Notes: a model not told the origin generated them from the sequence alone. A DNA stretch of 64,000 nt from an uncultured Saprospiraceae bacterium (GCA_938015595.1 CALLPI010000001.1:124001-188000); one strand, 5' to 3'. Shown: positions 50,644 to 61,460, numbered from the stretch's first letter. Numbers and translations are program-made.

Positions 50644-51816
50644 CTACTCTTCTACCTCAATGCCTGCGCCCTGTGCCGACACGTAGTATGCCCCCTTGGT
50701 AGCCACGCGGGCGCTGGCAGGTATGTCCTCCAGTGGTTGCACGGCTATGTAGCCTTTTTGAATGCTACCTGTTTGTACGGCTATTTTTCGGAACCAATAC
50801 CCCTCCTGGTTCTTTCGCTCCAGTACGAAGATGTATTCGCCGTCACTTTCGCGCACTACAGCCTCCCGAGGCAGTGTGCTTACCGGCTTTAGCCCTTCGA
50901 TATGTATGTGCGCCTGCAGATATACGCCGGCTACCAGCCCTTCTGGTGCTTTGCCCTTCCAGTGCGCCAGGGCACGTAGAGTTTTGCGTTCGGGGTTCAG
51001 GCTGCCATCTATACTGGTAATGTAAGCCTCGAAGGTACGCGAGGTGTCGCCAGCAAAGTGTAGTTTGACTGGCATGCCTGTGCGAAGGTGTGGCACATCT
51101 TTTTCGAATACGTAAATGACTGGCTGCACCCGGCTGTAGTCGGCTATGTGGCAGAGGGCGTCGCCAGCTTTGAGAGCCGCACCTGGGCCTGCCAACAACT
51201 GCGTGACGGTGCCATCTGTAGGAGCGCGCAGGGATACTTGCGTTTTCAGTTGGGTGGCTGAAATCTGCTCGGGGTCTATCTGCAACTGGCGCAGTTTGGC
51301 GGCTAGCACTGCCAGGGTGCTTTGGGCTTCCCGCCAGTCGGCCTGGGCTTTTTCCAGGTTTCGGGCAGCGGTGGCATTTTCGGCGGCCAGGCTGGTATAG
51401 CGCTCGTATTCTGCCTTGAGGAAGGCCAGGCGTTCTTTGGTTTGCAGCCATTCCTGCTGCATGTCCAGCAGGTTGGGCTTATGCAGCATAGCCAATACCT
51501 CGCCTTTGCGCACGCGTTGGTTGAGCGACACCCGAAGCTCCGATACAATACCATCGGTAGTGGTGCTTGCCGTAGCCAGGTATTCGGGGCTTAGAAATAT
51601 CTCGGCGTTGGCCATAATGTAGTTTTCTATGGAGCGATCGCTGAAGCTATCCAGTTCGATGCCTGCCTGGGTATATTGTGCTTCGGTGAGGAGGATCAAC
51701 TCGTCAGATGTGTCTTGTGGCGGCGGAGCGTTTTTAGAGGTATATTCAGTACGACTGCCGCAGGTGCTAAGCATGCCCAGCAGACCAAGGTATATGGTAG
51801 CAAGGTGCAATTTCAT
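50644..51816 (-). CDS. RND efflux periplasmic adaptor (CusB/CzcB family)
   Basis: This 390-residue lipoprotein has lipobox LSTC and the membrane-fusion-protein order: a beta-barrel start, biotinyl-lipoyl half-motifs (DGIVSELRVSLNQRVRKGEVLAML; LRAPTDGTVTQLLAGPGAALKAGDAL) around a helical hairpin, and a C-terminal barrel. It links the RND pump at 53070 to the TolC protein at 51866. It is the last gene of the operon. Confidence 0.93.
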   Translation of the reverse strand: MKLHLATIYLGLLGMLSTCGSRTEYTSKNAPPPQDTSDELILLTEAQYTQAGIELDSFSDRSIENYIMANAEIFLSPEYLATASTTTDGIVSELRVSLNQRVRKGEVLAMLHKPNLLDMQQEWLQTKERLAFLKAEYERYTSLAAENATAARNLEKAQADWREAQSTLAVLAAKLRQLQIDPEQISATQLKTQVSLRAPTDGTVTQLLAGPGAALKAGDALCHIADYSRVQPVIYVFEKDVPHLRTGMPVKLHFAGDTSRTFEAYITSIDGSLNPERKTLRALAHWKGKAPEGLVAGVYLQAHIHIEGLKPVSTLPREAVVRESDGEYIFVLERKNQEGYWFRKIAVQTGSIQKGYIAVQPLEDIPASARVATKGAYYVSAQGAGIEVEE

Positions 51817-51865
51817 GGCGTATTCGCATTTTTAAGAGTGAAGTAAAAGTGCCAGGTGCTGCAGG

Positions 51866-53092
51866 TCATCTTCCCGTCAGCAGGCGTAGTTCGATGATGG
51901 TCATATTCAGGCCAAAGAGGTTTTCCAGATAATCCAACTCTATTTGGATAGCTTGTTCGGCGGCCTGGGCAAACTCCACGAAGTTGGAAGTGCCAGCCCG
52001 ATAGTTTAGCACGGCATTACGTAGCAATTCATTAGCTAGCGCTTTACCGCGGTTTTCATAGTAGTCTAACTGTATTTCGTACTTTTCTTGCTCGTGCAGC
52101 AAGTGTGCCATTTCGTTGCGCTGCCGTAGTAGTTCGGTTTGGTATTGAGCTTGCACTGCTAGCAGATTAGCACCTGCGGCTTCGCTCAAGGATTTGAGGT
52201 GGCCGGTAGCTAAGGGTAGCCGCATTTGAACCTGCCAGCCCGGGTAGACCAGGCCATTGGGCATAAACTGTACCGACAGCCCTCCGCCAAATACTGGCGC
52301 TCGCCTAGCCTGAAGGGTATTCTGCTCAGCTTCGGCTACCCCTATGGCAGCTCTGTAATAACGTGAGTGCGCCGAGTTTTCTACTAGTATAGTATCGTTT
52401 ATCGAAAACGACATGCGCTCAAACGACTGCACTACAGGCTCGACTGGCTCGGCCAACCCCAGGAATTGCCTCAGTACAATGTAGTCAAAGGCTATCTCAT
52501 GATTGGTAGTTTCCAATGCCAGCCTGATTTGTATGGCTTTGTCTTCGAGCGCCAACTTTTCTGCCAGCGAAGCCTCGCCGGTCTCGTATCTTCGGCGAGC
52601 CACTACGGCTACTGTTTGGTACAAACTGTCCAAACGGCGGTACAACTGCGCTTTGCTCTGTATGTAACTCAGGTGCTGGTATAGTTCTCTGACTGACTTG
52701 AGCAATTGCTGTTGCGTAGCGCTCAAGTTGGCTTCAGCCATAGCTTTCTGGCGCTGGTAGTACAGCCGCTGCGCCTCGGTAAGCCTGCGCACCGGTAGGC
52801 TCTGGTTAAATCCAAATGCTGTAGTGCCAAACATGCCGTAGTCTGGGTCGGCGGTAATATTGTGGTAAAGCTCCGTAGGCTCCCATACTTTGCTGGCGCC
52901 TTCCTTCAAGGCTTTTTCTTGTACTTGCCATTGGGCGCCGCGCACCGAGGGATGATTGTGACGTATCTGTTCAATAGCTTGCTCTTCGGTAAGGGTTATT
53001 TGCGCCCACAATTGGGACGACGGCTGCCACAGCGCACCAGCCAATCCGAGCCCCAAGGTTAGAATGGATTTATGCTTCAGACGCCATTTCAT
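51866..53092 (-). CDS. TolC-family outer-membrane efflux protein (CzcC-like)
   Basis: This 408-residue protein has a signal peptide (KSILTLGLGLAGALWQ) and the paired long helical hairpins of TolC proteins (LTEEQAIEQIRHNHPSVRGAQ; YENRGKALANELLRNAVLNYRAGTSNFVEFAQA). It forms the outer-membrane exit duct. The ATG at 53092 starts the signal peptide and overlaps the RND pump stop by 23 bp, indicating coupling. Confidence 0.92.
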   Translation of the reverse strand: MKWRLKHKSILTLGLGLAGALWQPSSQLWAQITLTEEQAIEQIRHNHPSVRGAQWQVQEKALKEGASKVWEPTELYHNITADPDYGMFGTTAFGFNQSLPVRRLTEAQRLYYQRQKAMAEANLSATQQQLLKSVRELYQHLSYIQSKAQLYRRLDSLYQTVAVVARRRYETGEASLAEKLALEDKAIQIRLALETTNHEIAFDYIVLRQFLGLAEPVEPVVQSFERMSFSINDTILVENSAHSRYYRAAIGVAEAEQNTLQARRAPVFGGGLSVQFMPNGLVYPGWQVQMRLPLATGHLKSLSEAAGANLLAVQAQYQTELLRQRNEMAHLLHEQEKYEIQLDYYENRGKALANELLRNAVLNYRAGTSNFVEFAQAAEQAIQIELDYLENLFGLNMTIIELRLLTGR

Positions 53093-56000
53093 CGTTTTGG
53101 TTTTTAGTTTGAAAAAATAAGGCATACAGCACCGGTAACACCACCAATGTGAGCAGCGTGGAAGTGACTAACCCGCCAATGACTACCGTAGCTAGTGGGC
53201 GTTGTACTTCAGCACCAGCCCCACGCGACAGCATCATGGGCAAAAAACCCAGCGAGGCTACGGCTGCTGTGGCCAGCACAGGGCGCAGGCGCGTCAGTGC
53301 ACCCTGCATCACCCGCTCGCATACATCGGCCACACCCTGTTTTTCCAGTTGGTTGAAGTAAGCGATTAGCACAATACCATTGAGCACAGCTATACCAAAC
53401 AGGGCGATGAAGCCTACACCCGCTGAAATGGAGAAAGGCATGCCTCGCACTAGCAGTGCAAATACGCCGCCCGCAGCCGCCAGTGGAATGGCCGTGAAAA
53501 TGAGTAGGCCTTCTTTAACGGAGTGGAAGGTCAGGTACAGCAACACAAAAATGAGGAACAAGGCTACGGGCAGCGCTACCGATAGCCGTGCTTTGGCAGC
53601 CTGCAGATTCTCGAATTGCCCGCCATAAGATATTGTGTAGCCGGCCGGTAAGCGCAAGCGGCTTTCTAGCGTGGCGCGTACTGCTCCTACAGCGCTTTCT
53701 ACGTCTCTGCCACGTACATTGGCACCCACCACTATGCGCCGACGGCCATCGTCGCGGCTGATTTGTGCTGCCCCCGGCCGAAAACTTACCTCCGCCACCT
53801 CCGATAGCGGAATGACCTGCCCACTCGGCGTGTGTACCGGCAGCCGGCGCACATCGTTGATGTGACTGCGGGCGTCGGCATCCAGACGCACCACCAGGTC
53901 GTAGCGCCGCTCCTGTTCAAAAACCGCCCCTGCGGCCGCTCCGGCAAATGCTGCACGGATAACGAAGTTCAGCTCATGCACGCTCAATCCATAGCGCGCT
54001 ACGCGGTCGTAGTCGTAGCGCACTACTATTTGGGGTAAGCCCTCTATTTGCTCCACCTTGACATCCTCCACGCCTGCAATCGGTTCCATGAGGCGGGCTA
54101 CCTGGTGGCCTAACTTAGCCAATACTTCGAGGTCTTCACCAAATATTTTTACTGCAATGTCCGAGCGTACCCCTGTCATCATCTCGTCAAAACGCATCTT
54201 AATGGGCTGTGTAAACTCAAAGGCCATACCCGGTACCTGGTGTACGACTTCTTCTATTTGTGCTATCAATTCTTCCTTGGTGGAAACCTTTGTCCACTCT
54301 GATTTGTCTTTGAGCAGAATAATGTTGTCAGCGGTCTCAATAGACATGGGGTCGGTGGGAATTTCAGCCGAGCCGATTTTGGAAATGACCTGGTCCACTT
54401 CGTCGGGGAAATGCTCCAGTATCAGCTTTTGTACTAGCCGGTGGCTTTCCAGCGTCTGTGTCAGCGAAGTGCCGGGGCGTAAAAAGCCGTGCATCATGAT
54501 GTCGCCTTCGTCCAGCGTAGGAATGAACTCTCCGCCCATGCGCCAGAATATGGCGATGCTCAGCCCAAAAACCAATGCGGCAGCAATCAGCACGGTTTTG
54601 GGCCACTTCAGCGCTAGGCTTAGCGTTGGGGCGTACAGGCGTTTGATGCTGTCCACCAAGCGATCGGCCATGCTGTGGGCAGTAGTGATACGGCGGCTTA
54701 GGAACATCGCCGAGATGGCTGGCACGTATGTTACCGATAGTAATAGCGCCCCTATGAGAGCAAAAGATATGGTTTGCGCCATCGGCAGAAACATCTTGCC
54801 CTCGATACCCGATAGGCTCCATATCGGCAAATAAACAATAAGAATGATGATGACGCCAAATACCGAGGAGCGCATCACGCCGCTGGCCGCTGTACCCACC
54901 TGCCTGTCCATCTCGGCGGCGGTTAAGTAGCGGCTGCCATCGCTGGCTCTTGCTATGGCTTGCACCCCCAGGTAGTGCAGGGTGGCTTCTACTACAATTA
55001 CCGCTCCGTCCACGATCAGCCCGAAGTCAATAGCACCTAACGACATAAGATTGGCGCTCACGCCAAACAAATGCATCATGCACACTGCAAAGAGCATGGA
55101 CAGCGGAATGACCGAAGCAATGATTAGTCCTGCTCGTAGATTGCCTAACAGTAGCACCAGCACAAACACCACAATCAGAGCGCCTTCAGTCAAATTATTG
55201 CGCACAGTTTGTAGGGTGCGGGCTACCAGTTTCTCCCTGTCCAGGAAGGTTACGATGGTCACGCCTTCTGGTAGTGATTTTTTGATTTCTTCCAGGCGGG
55301 TCTTCACGCGGCGCACTACGCGGGCAGCATTTTCGCCCTTGAGCATCATAACAATGCCCAGCACTATTTCGCCCGAGGCATTGTGGCTTACCGCTCCGTA
55401 TCGCAGGGCGTGGCCAGTGCGCACTTCGCCTATGTCGCCTATGGTCAGCGGTAGGCTACCATTGTGACGCACCACTATTTTTTTGATGTCTTCCACCGAG
55501 TGTACTAAGCCTTCGCTCCTTATGAAATAGGCATTGTTGGCATGCTCAATGTATGCACCGCCGGTATTTTCGTTGGCATTCTCCAGCGCCATGAATACTT
55601 CCTGAATACTAATGTTCATGCTGCGCAGGCGCTCTGGCGACAAGGCTACCTCGTATTGCTTAAGGTGTCCGCCAAAGCTGTTTACCTCTACCACACCCGG
55701 AATACCGGCTAGTTGCCGCTTCACAATCCAATCCTGAATACTGCGTAGCTCAGTAGAGCTGTATCGGTGTTCATAGCCGGGCATTGGCTCTATACGGTAG
55801 TGCAAAATTTCGCCCAGGCCCGTAGAAATGGGTGCCAGTTCTGGCGTACCAAAGCCAGCCGGAATCTGTTCTTGTGCCTGCTTTAGTTTTTCGCCAATGA
55901 GTTGGCGGGCCAGATAGGGGCTAATGTCCTCTCTGAATACTACAGTGATAACGCTCAGTCCAAAGCGCGAAATAGAGCGCAATTCTACTACCCCAGGGAT

Positions 56001-56225
56001 ACTGCGCACGGCAAATTCCACCGGGGTAGTCACAAATTGCTCCACTTCCTGGGTGGCCAAGGTGGGGCTTATGGTCAGTATTTGTACTTGATTATTGGTA
56101 ATATCGGGAATGGCGTCTATGGGCAGTTGGGTGAAGGCGTAGATCCCCGCACCAATCAAGATTGCGGTGCAAAAACCTACTATCACCTTATACTTTATAG
56201 ACCGCCGTATGATGGCGTCTAACAT
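53070..56225 (-). CDS. Heavy-metal RND efflux pump (CusA/CzcA family)
   Basis: This 1051-residue inner-membrane pump has 12 membrane helices and two large periplasmic loops. TM4 reads GAIDFGLIVDGAVIVVE, the DFGxxxDGA pattern that marks divalent-cation (Zn/Co/Ni, CzcA) HME pumps rather than Cu/Ag CusA pumps. The N-terminus (YAFTQLPIDAIPDITNNQVQ) is standard for the family. Substrate class is therefore inferred as divalent metal. A small His-rich gene precedes it in the same operon. Confidence 0.95.
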   Translation of the reverse strand: MLDAIIRRSIKYKVIVGFCTAILIGAGIYAFTQLPIDAIPDITNNQVQILTISPTLATQEVEQFVTTPVEFAVRSIPGVVELRSISRFGLSVITVVFREDISPYLARQLIGEKLKQAQEQIPAGFGTPELAPISTGLGEILHYRIEPMPGYEHRYSSTELRSIQDWIVKRQLAGIPGVVEVNSFGGHLKQYEVALSPERLRSMNISIQEVFMALENANENTGGAYIEHANNAYFIRSEGLVHSVEDIKKIVVRHNGSLPLTIGDIGEVRTGHALRYGAVSHNASGEIVLGIVMMLKGENAARVVRRVKTRLEEIKKSLPEGVTIVTFLDREKLVARTLQTVRNNLTEGALIVVFVLVLLLGNLRAGLIIASVIPLSMLFAVCMMHLFGVSANLMSLGAIDFGLIVDGAVIVVEATLHYLGVQAIARASDGSRYLTAAEMDRQVGTAASGVMRSSVFGVIIILIVYLPIWSLSGIEGKMFLPMAQTISFALIGALLLSVTYVPAISAMFLSRRITTAHSMADRLVDSIKRLYAPTLSLALKWPKTVLIAAALVFGLSIAIFWRMGGEFIPTLDEGDIMMHGFLRPGTSLTQTLESHRLVQKLILEHFPDEVDQVISKIGSAEIPTDPMSIETADNIILLKDKSEWTKVSTKEELIAQIEEVVHQVPGMAFEFTQPIKMRFDEMMTGVRSDIAVKIFGEDLEVLAKLGHQVARLMEPIAGVEDVKVEQIEGLPQIVVRYDYDRVARYGLSVHELNFVIRAAFAGAAAGAVFEQERRYDLVVRLDADARSHINDVRRLPVHTPSGQVIPLSEVAEVSFRPGAAQISRDDGRRRIVVGANVRGRDVESAVGAVRATLESRLRLPAGYTISYGGQFENLQAAKARLSVALPVALFLIFVLLYLTFHSVKEGLLIFTAIPLAAAGGVFALLVRGMPFSISAGVGFIALFGIAVLNGIVLIAYFNQLEKQGVADVCERVMQGALTRLRPVLATAAVASLGFLPMMLSRGAGAEVQRPLATVVIGGLVTSTLLTLVVLPVLYALFFQTKNQNDEMASEA

Positions 56226-56332
56226 GAGAAATAAGTTTGCAAGAAAAAAATGGAGAGAGTCACGGTGTACTATTGCCCACAGCAGAGTTGCCTGGGCTTG
56301 GCATTCGGCTTTAGTAGCAGCCGATAGAGGGG

Positions 56333-56740
56333 CTACGCCAACCGGGGAGGTTGCCAGATACCCCGAGCCAACAACGATGACACTGGGTCGTCTTCGTTAG
56401 GCATAGGCGCTGGTGATTTCATCAGGCATGGGCTCAGATGCCATTCGCTACCTGCTAGCAACGCCAATACGTGATATCCGTAAGCTGCAGCATGAGTATG
56501 ACCAGGCATCTCCTTGCCGGGCAATTGGTCATGATCATGCTCGTGGGCATGCTCGGCAAAGGATATACCATAGTGCAACTTTAGAAAACCATATAACGAC
56601 AACTCAGGATTAACAGCCTTGTGCTCAGCATAGTGCGTCAGCAGAGCCGGCAACTTGCCTAACTCCGCCTTAATTATAGATGGCACTATGCCTACGTAGG
56701 CGTACAGCCCTAGTAGCGATATGGCAATGACTGACTTCAC
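56333..56740 (-). CDS. Small His-rich protein at the head of the metal efflux operon
   Basis: This protein of about 135 residues begins (from a GTG at 56740) KSVIAISLLGLYAYVGIVPSIIK, a membrane helix or signal, and carries a metal-binding-like cluster HAHEHDHD, then HTHAAAYGYH. It lies 107 bp before the RND pump gene on the same strand. I infer a metal-sensing or chaperone role from composition and position. An ATG exists at 56803, but its N-terminal extension precedes the hydrophobic start. Confidence 0.7.
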   Translation of the reverse strand: MKSVIAISLLGLYAYVGIVPSIIKAELGKLPALLTHYAEHKAVNPELSLYGFLKLHYGISFAEHAHEHDHDQLPGKEMPGHTHAAAYGYHVLALLAGSEWHLSPCLMKSPAPMPNEDDPVSSLLARGIWQPPRLA

Positions 56741-56933
56741 GTGGCAAAAGTCTGTATTTATGACTACATTTGCAACATGAAAGTTTAATTTGGCGTCTGG
56801 CAACTTGTTTTGGTCGAATTAAACCAGCGTCTCGTTCCGGTGCAGCCCAATTTTGTGGCAAAAAAAATCGTTTCGCGTTGAGCATTACCCCAAAGGTGGC
56901 CCAATGGATTGATTAATTATTAAAAAACAATTC

Positions 56934-57593
56934 ATGGAAAACAATATCTCAGCAGAACGCAGCAAGCACGCTGAAACGGTCATTCGCAATCACGTGCTCT
57001 GGTCTATGGGTGCGGGCTTCATTCCTGTGCCTGTGGCCGATATTTTTGCTGTCAGTGCTTTGCAACTGGATATGATCCGGCAACTATGCCGAGTGTATAA
57101 TGTAGACTTCGCCGAAACCCAGGGCAAGGCTGTTGTCAGCGCCCTCACCAGCAGTACCCTGGCTAAAGTGGGTGCACGCAGCTTGCTCAAAATCATCCCT
57201 GGCTTAGGCCAACTCATAGGCGGCGTAGCGTCTTCTATCTTTAATGGTGCTTCTACCTACGCACTGGGCGAAGTATTCAAAAAACACTTTGAATCTGGCG
57301 GCACTATCCTCGACTTTGATACCGAGCGCCTCAAAAAACTCTATCACGAAAAATTCGAAAAAGGCAAAAAGATAGCCGAACAACTCCGGAAGGAGCAAGA
57401 GGCTAAAAAAGCCGCCGAAAGTGCTAAGTCCCCCACAGAAACGCTTACCCAGCCTGGAATGCCCCAGAGCGGCCCAGCTCCGGAGTCTGCCATCGTACAA
57501 AAACTCAAGGAACTGGCCGAACTCAAAAACCAGGGCATTATCACAGATGAAGAGTTTGAGCAGATGAAAAAACGCGTGTTGGAGGCTTTTTGA
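56934..57593 (+). CDS. DUF697-like protein with C-terminal SHOCT domain
   Basis: This 219-residue protein has a glycine-rich hydrophobic N-terminal domain (WSMGAGFIPVPVADIFAVSALQLDMIRQL; RSLLKIIPGLGQLIGGVASSI) resembling the DUF697/YcjF group. A Lys/Glu-rich linker follows, then a C-terminal SHOCT module (VQKLKELAELKNQGIITDEEF). SHOCT domains are short oligomerisation or membrane-protein-processing modules. Function is unknown. It has no obvious operon partner; the ribosomal operon follows after 330 bp. Confidence 0.82.
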   Translation: MENNISAERSKHAETVIRNHVLWSMGAGFIPVPVADIFAVSALQLDMIRQLCRVYNVDFAETQGKAVVSALTSSTLAKVGARSLLKIIPGLGQLIGGVASSIFNGASTYALGEVFKKHFESGGTILDFDTERLKKLYHEKFEKGKKIAEQLRKEQEAKKAAESAKSPTETLTQPGMPQSGPAPESAIVQKLKELAELKNQGIITDEEFEQMKKRVLEAF

Positions 57594-57808
57594 CAAGGCC
57601 TGCACTTGTGTGGCCTAGCACTGTCCACTCTCCACTGATTTTGGATAACCAAAAATTTTCATTGTTCTCTCTGCTGCTCCCTTGGTGCAATACGACTACT
57701 GTACGCGCATGCACATTAATTTATTTGGCGTCTGACAGTAAGCACCATAAAAGCTATGCTCCTATTGGGGCATTCCGCCTTCTGTGCGAAAAAAATTTTT
57801 CTTTTGGC

Positions 57809-57840
57809 TTGGTTATTTGGAAGTACAGTGCGTACCTTTG
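57809..57840 (+). promoter_or_regulatory. Promoter of the rpsL-rpsG-fusA operon
   Basis: TTGG (57809-57812), a 20-base spacer and TACCTTTG (57833-57840) give strong geometry. The leader of about 75 nt holds a small hairpin (GGCAT at 57858 with ATGCC at 57879) that could be involved in regulation. The rest of 57594-57808 has nothing I recognise. Confidence 0.65.
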
Positions 57841-57923
57841 CACTCGCTTCTTGAAAAGGCATGTCCTTCCAAGTAGCAATGCCAAGAAAATCAATGTTTT
57901 TCAACTGCATAGAAAAAAGACGT

Positions 57924-58328
57924 ATGCCTACTATCAACCAATTGGTGCGTCATGGAAGGGAAAAAGTAGTGGTCAAGAGCAAGTCTCGCGCCTTGGATGC
58001 CTGCCCCCAGAAGCGCGGGGTATGCACAAAGGTATATACAACCACCCCCAAGAAGCCCAACTCTGCGCTGCGCAAGGTAGCTAAAGTGCGCCTTACCAAT
58101 CAGATTGAGGTCATTGCTTACATACCCGGCGAAGGGCATAAGTTACAAGAGCACTCCATCGTGCTGGTGGCTGGCGGCCGGGTCAAGGACCTCCCCGGCG
58201 TTCGCTACACCATTGTACGGGGTGCGCTTGATACCACTGGCGTGGAAAACCGTCGCAAGAGCCGCTCGCTCTACGGTACTAAACGTCCAAAAGCTGGACA
58301 AGCCCCCGCCACGAAAGGGAAGAAATAA
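57924..58328 (+). CDS. rpsL: 30S ribosomal protein S12
   Basis: This 134-residue protein begins [14 protein letters not shown] and contains the universal motifs [12 protein letters not shown] and [17 protein letters not shown]. The lysines where streptomycin-resistance changes usually occur are present, so the sequence looks wild type. The extra C-terminal basic tail ([11 protein letters not shown]) is usual. The ATG at 57924 is correct; the upstream frame is leader. Confidence 0.98.
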   Translation: MPTINQLVRHGREKVVVKSKSRALDACPQKRGVCTKVYTTTPKKPNSALRKVAKVRLTNQIEVIAYIPGEGHKLQEHSIVLVAGGRVKDLPGVRYTIVRGALDTTGVENRRKSRSLYGTKRPKAGQAPATKGKK

Positions 58329-58365
58329 TTTTCTGCAGGCATCATTTATATACGTTTTTGCCAAC

Positions 58366-58836
58366 ATGAGAAAAAGAAAACCAAAAGCAAGAGTCATTGT
58401 GCCGGATCCCCGATATGGCGATCCCATGGTCACTCAATTTGTAAATAACCTGATGTGGGAAGGTAAAAAGAGCACCGCGTTTGACATTTTCTACAGTGCC
58501 ATGCAACTCGTATCGCAGCGCACCAACGTAGAAGACGCACACGCCGTATGGAAAAAAGCGCTCAACAATGTAATGCCGCAAGTGGAAGTGCGCAGCCGGC
58601 GCATTGGTGGTGCTACTTTCCAGATCCCTACGGAAATCCGAGCCAAGCGCAAAGTATCCATCGGGATGAAATGGCTCATCAAGTTTGCCCGTCAGCGCAG
58701 TGGCAAAGGCATGGCCGACCGCCTGGCTGCCGAGATCATAGCCGCTAGCAAAGGTGAAGGTGCTGCAGTAAAACGCAAGGAAGACATGCACAAAATGGCA
58801 GAAGCCAACCGTGCTTTTGCTCACTTCAAAGTATAA
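58366..58836 (+). CDS. rpsG: 30S ribosomal protein S7
   Basis: This 156-residue protein begins [25 protein letters not shown] and has [26 protein letters not shown], both universal S7 signatures. S7 nucleates 30S head assembly. It is in the usual str-operon order between rpsL and fusA. Confidence 0.97.
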   Translation: MRKRKPKARVIVPDPRYGDPMVTQFVNNLMWEGKKSTAFDIFYSAMQLVSQRTNVEDAHAVWKKALNNVMPQVEVRSRRIGGATFQIPTEIRAKRKVSIGMKWLIKFARQRSGKGMADRLAAEIIAASKGEGAAVKRKEDMHKMAEANRAFAHFKV

Positions 58837-58878
58837 ACCTGTTCAAGCCGCGATAACCATTATTTTCTCTATTCAGCC

Positions 58879-61014
58879 ATGAGCAAAGATCTTAGATTCA
58901 CCCGCAACATAGGCATCGCTGCCCACATTGATGCCGGTAAGACTACCACTACCGAGCGCATCCTGTATTACACAGGCCTTACGCACAAAATTGGCGAAGT
59001 ACACGAAGGCGCCGCCACCATGGACTGGATGGAGCAAGAACAGGAGCGCGGTATCACCATCACTGCGGCAGCCACCAAAACCGCCTGGCGCTGGAAAGAC
59101 CAAGACTACGTGGTCAACATTATTGACACCCCTGGCCACGTGGACTTTACCGTGGAGGTAAACCGCTCCTTGCGCGTGCTTGATGGCCTGGTTTTCCTCT
59201 TCTGTGCAGTGTCTGGCGTAGAACCCCAATCAGAAACCAACTGGCGTCTGGCCGACAACTACAAGGTGCCCCGCATTGGGTTCGTCAATAAAATGGACCG
59301 CTCTGGTGCCGACTTCTTTAACGTAGTGAATGATGTACGCACCAAGCTTGGCTCCAACGCTATTCCTCTTCAAGTGCCCATCGGCTCGGAAGAGAAATTC
59401 CGCGGTGTGGTGGATCTCATCACCAACGAAGCCATCATTTGGAACGAGCACGATAAAGGCATGACCTACGAAGTGATTCCTATCCCGGATGACCTTAAGG
59501 ATACTGTAACCGAATGGCGCACTAAGCTGGTGGAAGAAGTAGCTGTGTATGACGAAGCCCTCATGGAGAAGTTCTTCGAAGATCCAGATTCCATCTCCCC
59601 TGACGAAATGCGCGCCGCTATTCGTGCCGCTGTAATAGACATGAAGTTCGTGCCCATGATGTGCGGTACGGCCTTCAAGAACAAAGGCGTGCAAGCTGTG
59701 CTCGACGCCGTGTGTGCTTTCTTGCCTTCTCCAGTGGACGTAGAGGCTGTCAAAGGCATCAATCCTAAAACTGATGCAGAGGAAGTACGCAAACCTTCGG
59801 TGAACGAACCCTTCGCAGCCCTCGCTTTCAAGATCGCCACCGACCCCTACGTAGGGCGCCTCGCTTTCATGCGCGTCTATTCTGGTGCTCTGGATGCTGG
59901 CTCCTATGTCTATAATACTCGTACCGACAGCAAAGAGCGCATATCCCGTCTCTACCAGATGCACGCCAACAAACAAAATCCCATTGACCGCGTAGAGGCT
60001 GGCGATATTGCTGCCGCTGTCGGCTTCAAAGACATCCGCACCGGCGATACACTCTGCGATATCGAAAAGCCTATTGTACTGGAAAGTATGACTTTCCCTG
60101 AGCCAGTGATCGCTATCGCTGTAGAACCTAAGTCGCAAAAAGAACTTGATAAGCTCGGTATGGCCTTGGCCAAACTTGCCGAAGAAGACCCCACCTTCCG
60201 CGTAAAATATGACGAAGATACCAACCAGACAGTCATTAGCGGCATGGGCGAGCTACACCTCGAAATCATCGTAGACCGCTTGCGCCGGGAGTTTAAAGTA
60301 GAATGCAACCAAGGTGCTCCGCAAGTAAACTACAAAGAAGCCCTCACAGCTTCTGTTACGCACCGCGAACGCCTCAAGAAACAAACTGGTGGTGCAGGTC
60401 TGTTTGCCGATATGGAATTCGAACTCGGTCCTGCAGACCCCGAATTCCTGGAAAGTGAAGAGTTCAAATCTGGTAAGACCAAGCTCCAGTTTATCTGGGG
60501 CATCGTGGGTGGTGCTATTGACAAAAACTACATGAAGCCCATTCAGGATGGCTTCAAAGCTATGATGGACAACGGTATCCTTGCGGGCTACTCTATGGAC
60601 AGCATGAAAGTGCGCGTGTACGACGGCTCCATGCACCCCGTGGACTCCAAACCTATAGCTTTCGAACTCTGTGCAAAGGAAGGTTTTCGGGCTGCAGCAC
60701 CCAAAGCCCGCCCTGTGCTCATGGAGCCTATCATGAAGTTGGAAGTGGTGACACCCGAAGAATACGTCGGCCCAGTCATTGGCGACCTCAATCGCCGCCG
60801 TGGCCTGCCCAAAGGCCAAGAGCCGCGTATTGGCGGTGCCATCGTTATCCAGGCGGAAGTGCCCCTCTCTGAAATGTTCGGCTATGTGACCCAACTTCGT
60901 ACTATCACTTCTGGCCGGGCTAGTTCCACCATGGAGTTCTCTCACTACGCAGAAGCTCCAGCTGGCGTAGCTAAAGAAGTAATTGAAAAGGCCAAAGGTT
61001 TGGCTAAAGTATAA
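58879..61014 (+). CDS. fusA: Elongation factor G
   Basis: This 711-residue protein has G1 [16 protein letters not shown]3 [16 protein letters not shown] and the five-domain EF-G layout ending [19 protein letters not shown] drives translocation on the ribosome. Length is normal for a canonical elongation factor. It is followed by a strong terminator-like hairpin. Confidence 0.98.
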   Translation: MSKDLRFTRNIGIAAHIDAGKTTTTERILYYTGLTHKIGEVHEGAATMDWMEQEQERGITITAAATKTAWRWKDQDYVVNIIDTPGHVDFTVEVNRSLRVLDGLVFLFCAVSGVEPQSETNWRLADNYKVPRIGFVNKMDRSGADFFNVVNDVRTKLGSNAIPLQVPIGSEEKFRGVVDLITNEAIIWNEHDKGMTYEVIPIPDDLKDTVTEWRTKLVEEVAVYDEALMEKFFEDPDSISPDEMRAAIRAAVIDMKFVPMMCGTAFKNKGVQAVLDAVCAFLPSPVDVEAVKGINPKTDAEEVRKPSVNEPFAALAFKIATDPYVGRLAFMRVYSGALDAGSYVYNTRTDSKERISRLYQMHANKQNPIDRVEAGDIAAAVGFKDIRTGDTLCDIEKPIVLESMTFPEPVIAIAVEPKSQKELDKLGMALAKLAEEDPTFRVKYDEDTNQTVISGMGELHLEIIVDRLRREFKVECNQGAPQVNYKEALTASVTHRERLKKQTGGAGLFADMEFELGPADPEFLESEEFKSGKTKLQFIWGIVGGAIDKNYMKPIQDGFKAMMDNGILAGYSMDSMKVRVYDGSMHPVDSKPIAFELCAKEGFRAAAPKARPVLMEPIMKLEVVTPEEYVGPVIGDLNRRRGLPKGQEPRIGGAIVIQAEVPLSEMFGYVTQLRTITSGRASSTMEFSHYAEAPAGVAKEVIEKAKGLAKV

Positions 61015-61023
61015 AAAATCAGG

Positions 61024-61060
61024 GCGTTGTCGAATATATTGATCGGCAACGCTTCTTTTT
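61024..61060 (+). terminator. Intrinsic terminator between fusA and rpsJ
   Basis: GCGTTGTCGA pairs with TGATCGGCAACGC (stem of about ten pairs including one G-T, loop about nine nt), followed by TTCTTTTT and more T-rich sequence. It ends only 16 bp before the rpsJ ATG, so it would terminate or attenuate transcription entering rpsJ. Confidence 0.7.
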
Positions 61061-61075
61061 AAAATTTTTTTAGGC

Positions 61076-61384
61076 ATGAATCAAAAGATCAGAATCAAAC
61101 TTCGTTCTTACGACCACAACTTAGTGGACAAGTCAACGGAGAAGATCGTTAAGACGGTTCGCAACAGCGGCGCTGTAGTGACTGGCCCGATTCCGCTGCC
61201 CACCGAGAAGCAAGTGTTCACCGTGCTCCGTTCTCCGCACGTCAACAAAAAATCTCGGGAGCAGTTCCAGTTGCGCACACATAAGCGTCTTATCGAGATT
61301 TATACGCCCACCCAAAAGACAGTGGACGCGCTTTCCAAGTTGGAATTGCCCAGTGGTGTGGATATCCAGGTGAAGTTGGCGTGA
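61076..61384 (+). CDS. rpsJ: 30S ribosomal protein S10
   Basis: This 102-residue protein begins [25 protein letters not shown] and has the S10 motifs [27 protein letters not shown]. It is part of the 30S head and of transcription antitermination complexes. It is separated from rplC by 216 bp, which is unusual for the S10 operon. Confidence 0.97.
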   Translation: MNQKIRIKLRSYDHNLVDKSTEKIVKTVRNSGAVVTGPIPLPTEKQVFTVLRSPHVNKKSREQFQLRTHKRLIEIYTPTQKTVDALSKLELPSGVDIQVKLA

Positions 61385-61460
61385 TCTTTTATTCTCAAGT
61401 TTACTGACAAAGCACCTTCGCGGGTCGCATTTGTGCAGAAGTAAAATCGATTGTTGGCCT

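Noticed and set aside
59230-60138. 302-codon open frame antisense to fusA
   Set aside because: Lies wholly inside EF-G coding sequence, is not like any family, and results from codon bias of the highly expressed gene.
60253-61077. 274-codon open frame antisense to the fusA end
   Set aside because: Same reason: antisense shadow of a conserved gene, with no promoter or family similarity.
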